Positions 5,265-5,824 of a stretch of DNA of 5,824 nt are shown in pieces. Below the pieces are notes generated by a model, which saw nothing but the letters and a program-made list of their open reading frames with translations, was not told the DNA's origin and ran no database searches. The stretch's first letter is position 1; each line of letters begins with the position of its first letter. The translations under genes and the position numbers were made by a program. Location of the stretch: contig JAESUL010000094.1 in assembly GCA_016763115.1 (NCBI GenBank), positions 1 to 5,824 on the forward strand. Direction: 5' to 3'. This DNA comes from Phycisphaerales bacterium (GTDB lineage Bacteria; Planctomycetota; Phycisphaerae; Phycisphaerales; UBA1924).

Positions 5265-5687
5265 TCAGAAGCCACTTGTTGAGCGTTTTGATACATCTGG
5301 CACGATTGATTTGACCGTATCCAAAAATACACCTGCCCCTTTCTTATCAATGCCAAACTTGTTGCATTCCTTCACGAGGAAAGTGATGCCCGCAATACCT
5401 TTCCACCATTCAACCGGCCTTTGCAGTGAGAAATTGACAAATCTCTCTGAACCACCGGCATTTACCCCAGCACGCGCCGTGAATGCGTACATGGCAGTAC
5501 CCGCATCACTTGTTAGAATTGCTGATGCACAATATGTGTCTCCATCAATGCCGCTGCCATTGGCAAACGCGTGGCTGAATTCTCCTTTGCCGTTTGCATC
5601 AACTTTGTAGAAACCATACCAAAACTGATTTCTCGAGAACGGGAAAAATATTGGAAATAAAGAACTCAAGGGAGCAGTGGAAGTCAT
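5265..5687 (-). CDS. Hypothetical protein, unrecognised, uncertain start
   Basis: The frame runs from after a TAG at 5742-5744 to TGA at 5265. I chose ATG 5687 (140 residues); TTG 5720 would add 11. Neither has a convincing Shine-Dalgarno sequence (an AGGA lies about 15 bases before the ATG), so the start is weak and an N-terminal truncation is possible. The product begins with a short hydrophobic stretch (PLSSLFPIFFPF), too short and Pro-rich for a clear membrane helix. An aromatic and Gly-rich body follows (QFWYGFYKVDANGKGEF, EWWKGIAGITFLV), with two cysteines and a Lys/Ser-rich end. Composition suggests a small beta-rich globular protein. It is followed 125 bases later by the anchored-protein gene on the same strand, so the two may be co-transcribed. 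Function unknown. Confidence 0.5.
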   Translation of the reverse strand: MTSTAPLSSLFPIFFPFSRNQFWYGFYKVDANGKGEFSHAFANGSGIDGDTYCASAILTSDAGTAMYAFTARAGVNAGGSERFVNFSLQRPVEWWKGIAGITFLVKECNKFGIDKKGAGVFLDTVKSIVPDVSKRSTSGF

Positions 5688-5723
5688 TGCCGAGTTTATG
5701 ATTCCTGCCGAGGGCTGCAAGGT

Positions 5724-5747
5724 TGAACTAGTAAGGATGAACTAGTA
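5724..5747. repeat. Short direct repeat TGAACTAGTA, two copies 14 bp apart
   Basis: TGAACTAGTA occurs at 5724-5733 and 5738-5747, each copy containing the palindrome ACTAGT. The pair lies just upstream of the 5265-5687 gene in its transcription direction. Spacing is a little over one helical turn, which could suit a repressor, but no protein is known to bind here. The rest of 5748-5824 is AT-rich and holds a short palindrome ATAAAC-G-GTTTAT (5779-5791), with no gene or clear promoter. Confidence 0.4.
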
Positions 5748-5824
5748 GTTATGGTAAATATTATTTTAAAAGATGTATATAAACGGTTTATCAAGAAAAA
5801 TAATTAACTGGATATAAAAAATGA

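Noticed and set aside
4892..5610. Plus-strand ORFs at 4892-5173 and 5230-5610
   Set aside because: They lie opposite the minus-strand genes, have no ribosome binding sites, and their products look like random antisense reading.
5821..5824. ATG at the right edge as the start of a plus-strand gene
   Set aside because: Only four bases remain and there is no clear Shine-Dalgarno sequence before it; it cannot be judged from this window.

Overview
The window looks like part of a conjugative or type IV secretion (T4SS) region on an accessory replicon of a Gram-negative bacterium. An alphaproteobacterium-like host is my best guess, from the VirD4/TraG-type coupling protein and moderate GC content; this is inference and the host cannot be named. 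Genes run rightward in the left two thirds and leftward in the right third. They converge at about 3701-3708, with only six bases between the two stop codons.

Left part (2-2878): the 3' three quarters or so of a type IV coupling protein gene, entering from outside the window. The motor core is recognisable (Walker B, C-terminal motor segment). Three additions are unusual: a 142-residue Ser/Thr/Gly/Asn-rich insertion in the late motor domain, a second transmembrane helix after the motor, and a long C-terminal helix built from 11-residue (hendecad) repeats.

Middle part (2871-3701): a small gene overlaps the end of the coupling protein gene by 8 bases. It is followed in the same frame, after a single TAG, by an array of Phe-Pro-rich octapeptides. 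The octad register starts upstream of the only plausible start codon of the second ORF. The two ORFs are therefore probably one gene (helical head plus octad tail) split by an amber codon.

Right part (minus strand): 3708-4163 encodes a hydrophilic protein with two copies of a 30-residue module, behind a good sigma70-type promoter. Next is a gene-poor stretch (about 4223-4611) with inverted repeats and stem-loops that resembles a mobile-element relic. Two minus-strand genes follow: a membrane-anchored protein with a likely beta-sandwich extracytoplasmic domain (4612-5139), and an unrecognised protein (5265-5687). AT-rich DNA with short direct repeats ends the window.

How the parts work together is only partly visible. 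Translational overlap and shared direction suggest that the 2871 gene is made with the coupling protein. The minus-strand genes form a separate block with no provable functional link to the T4SS.
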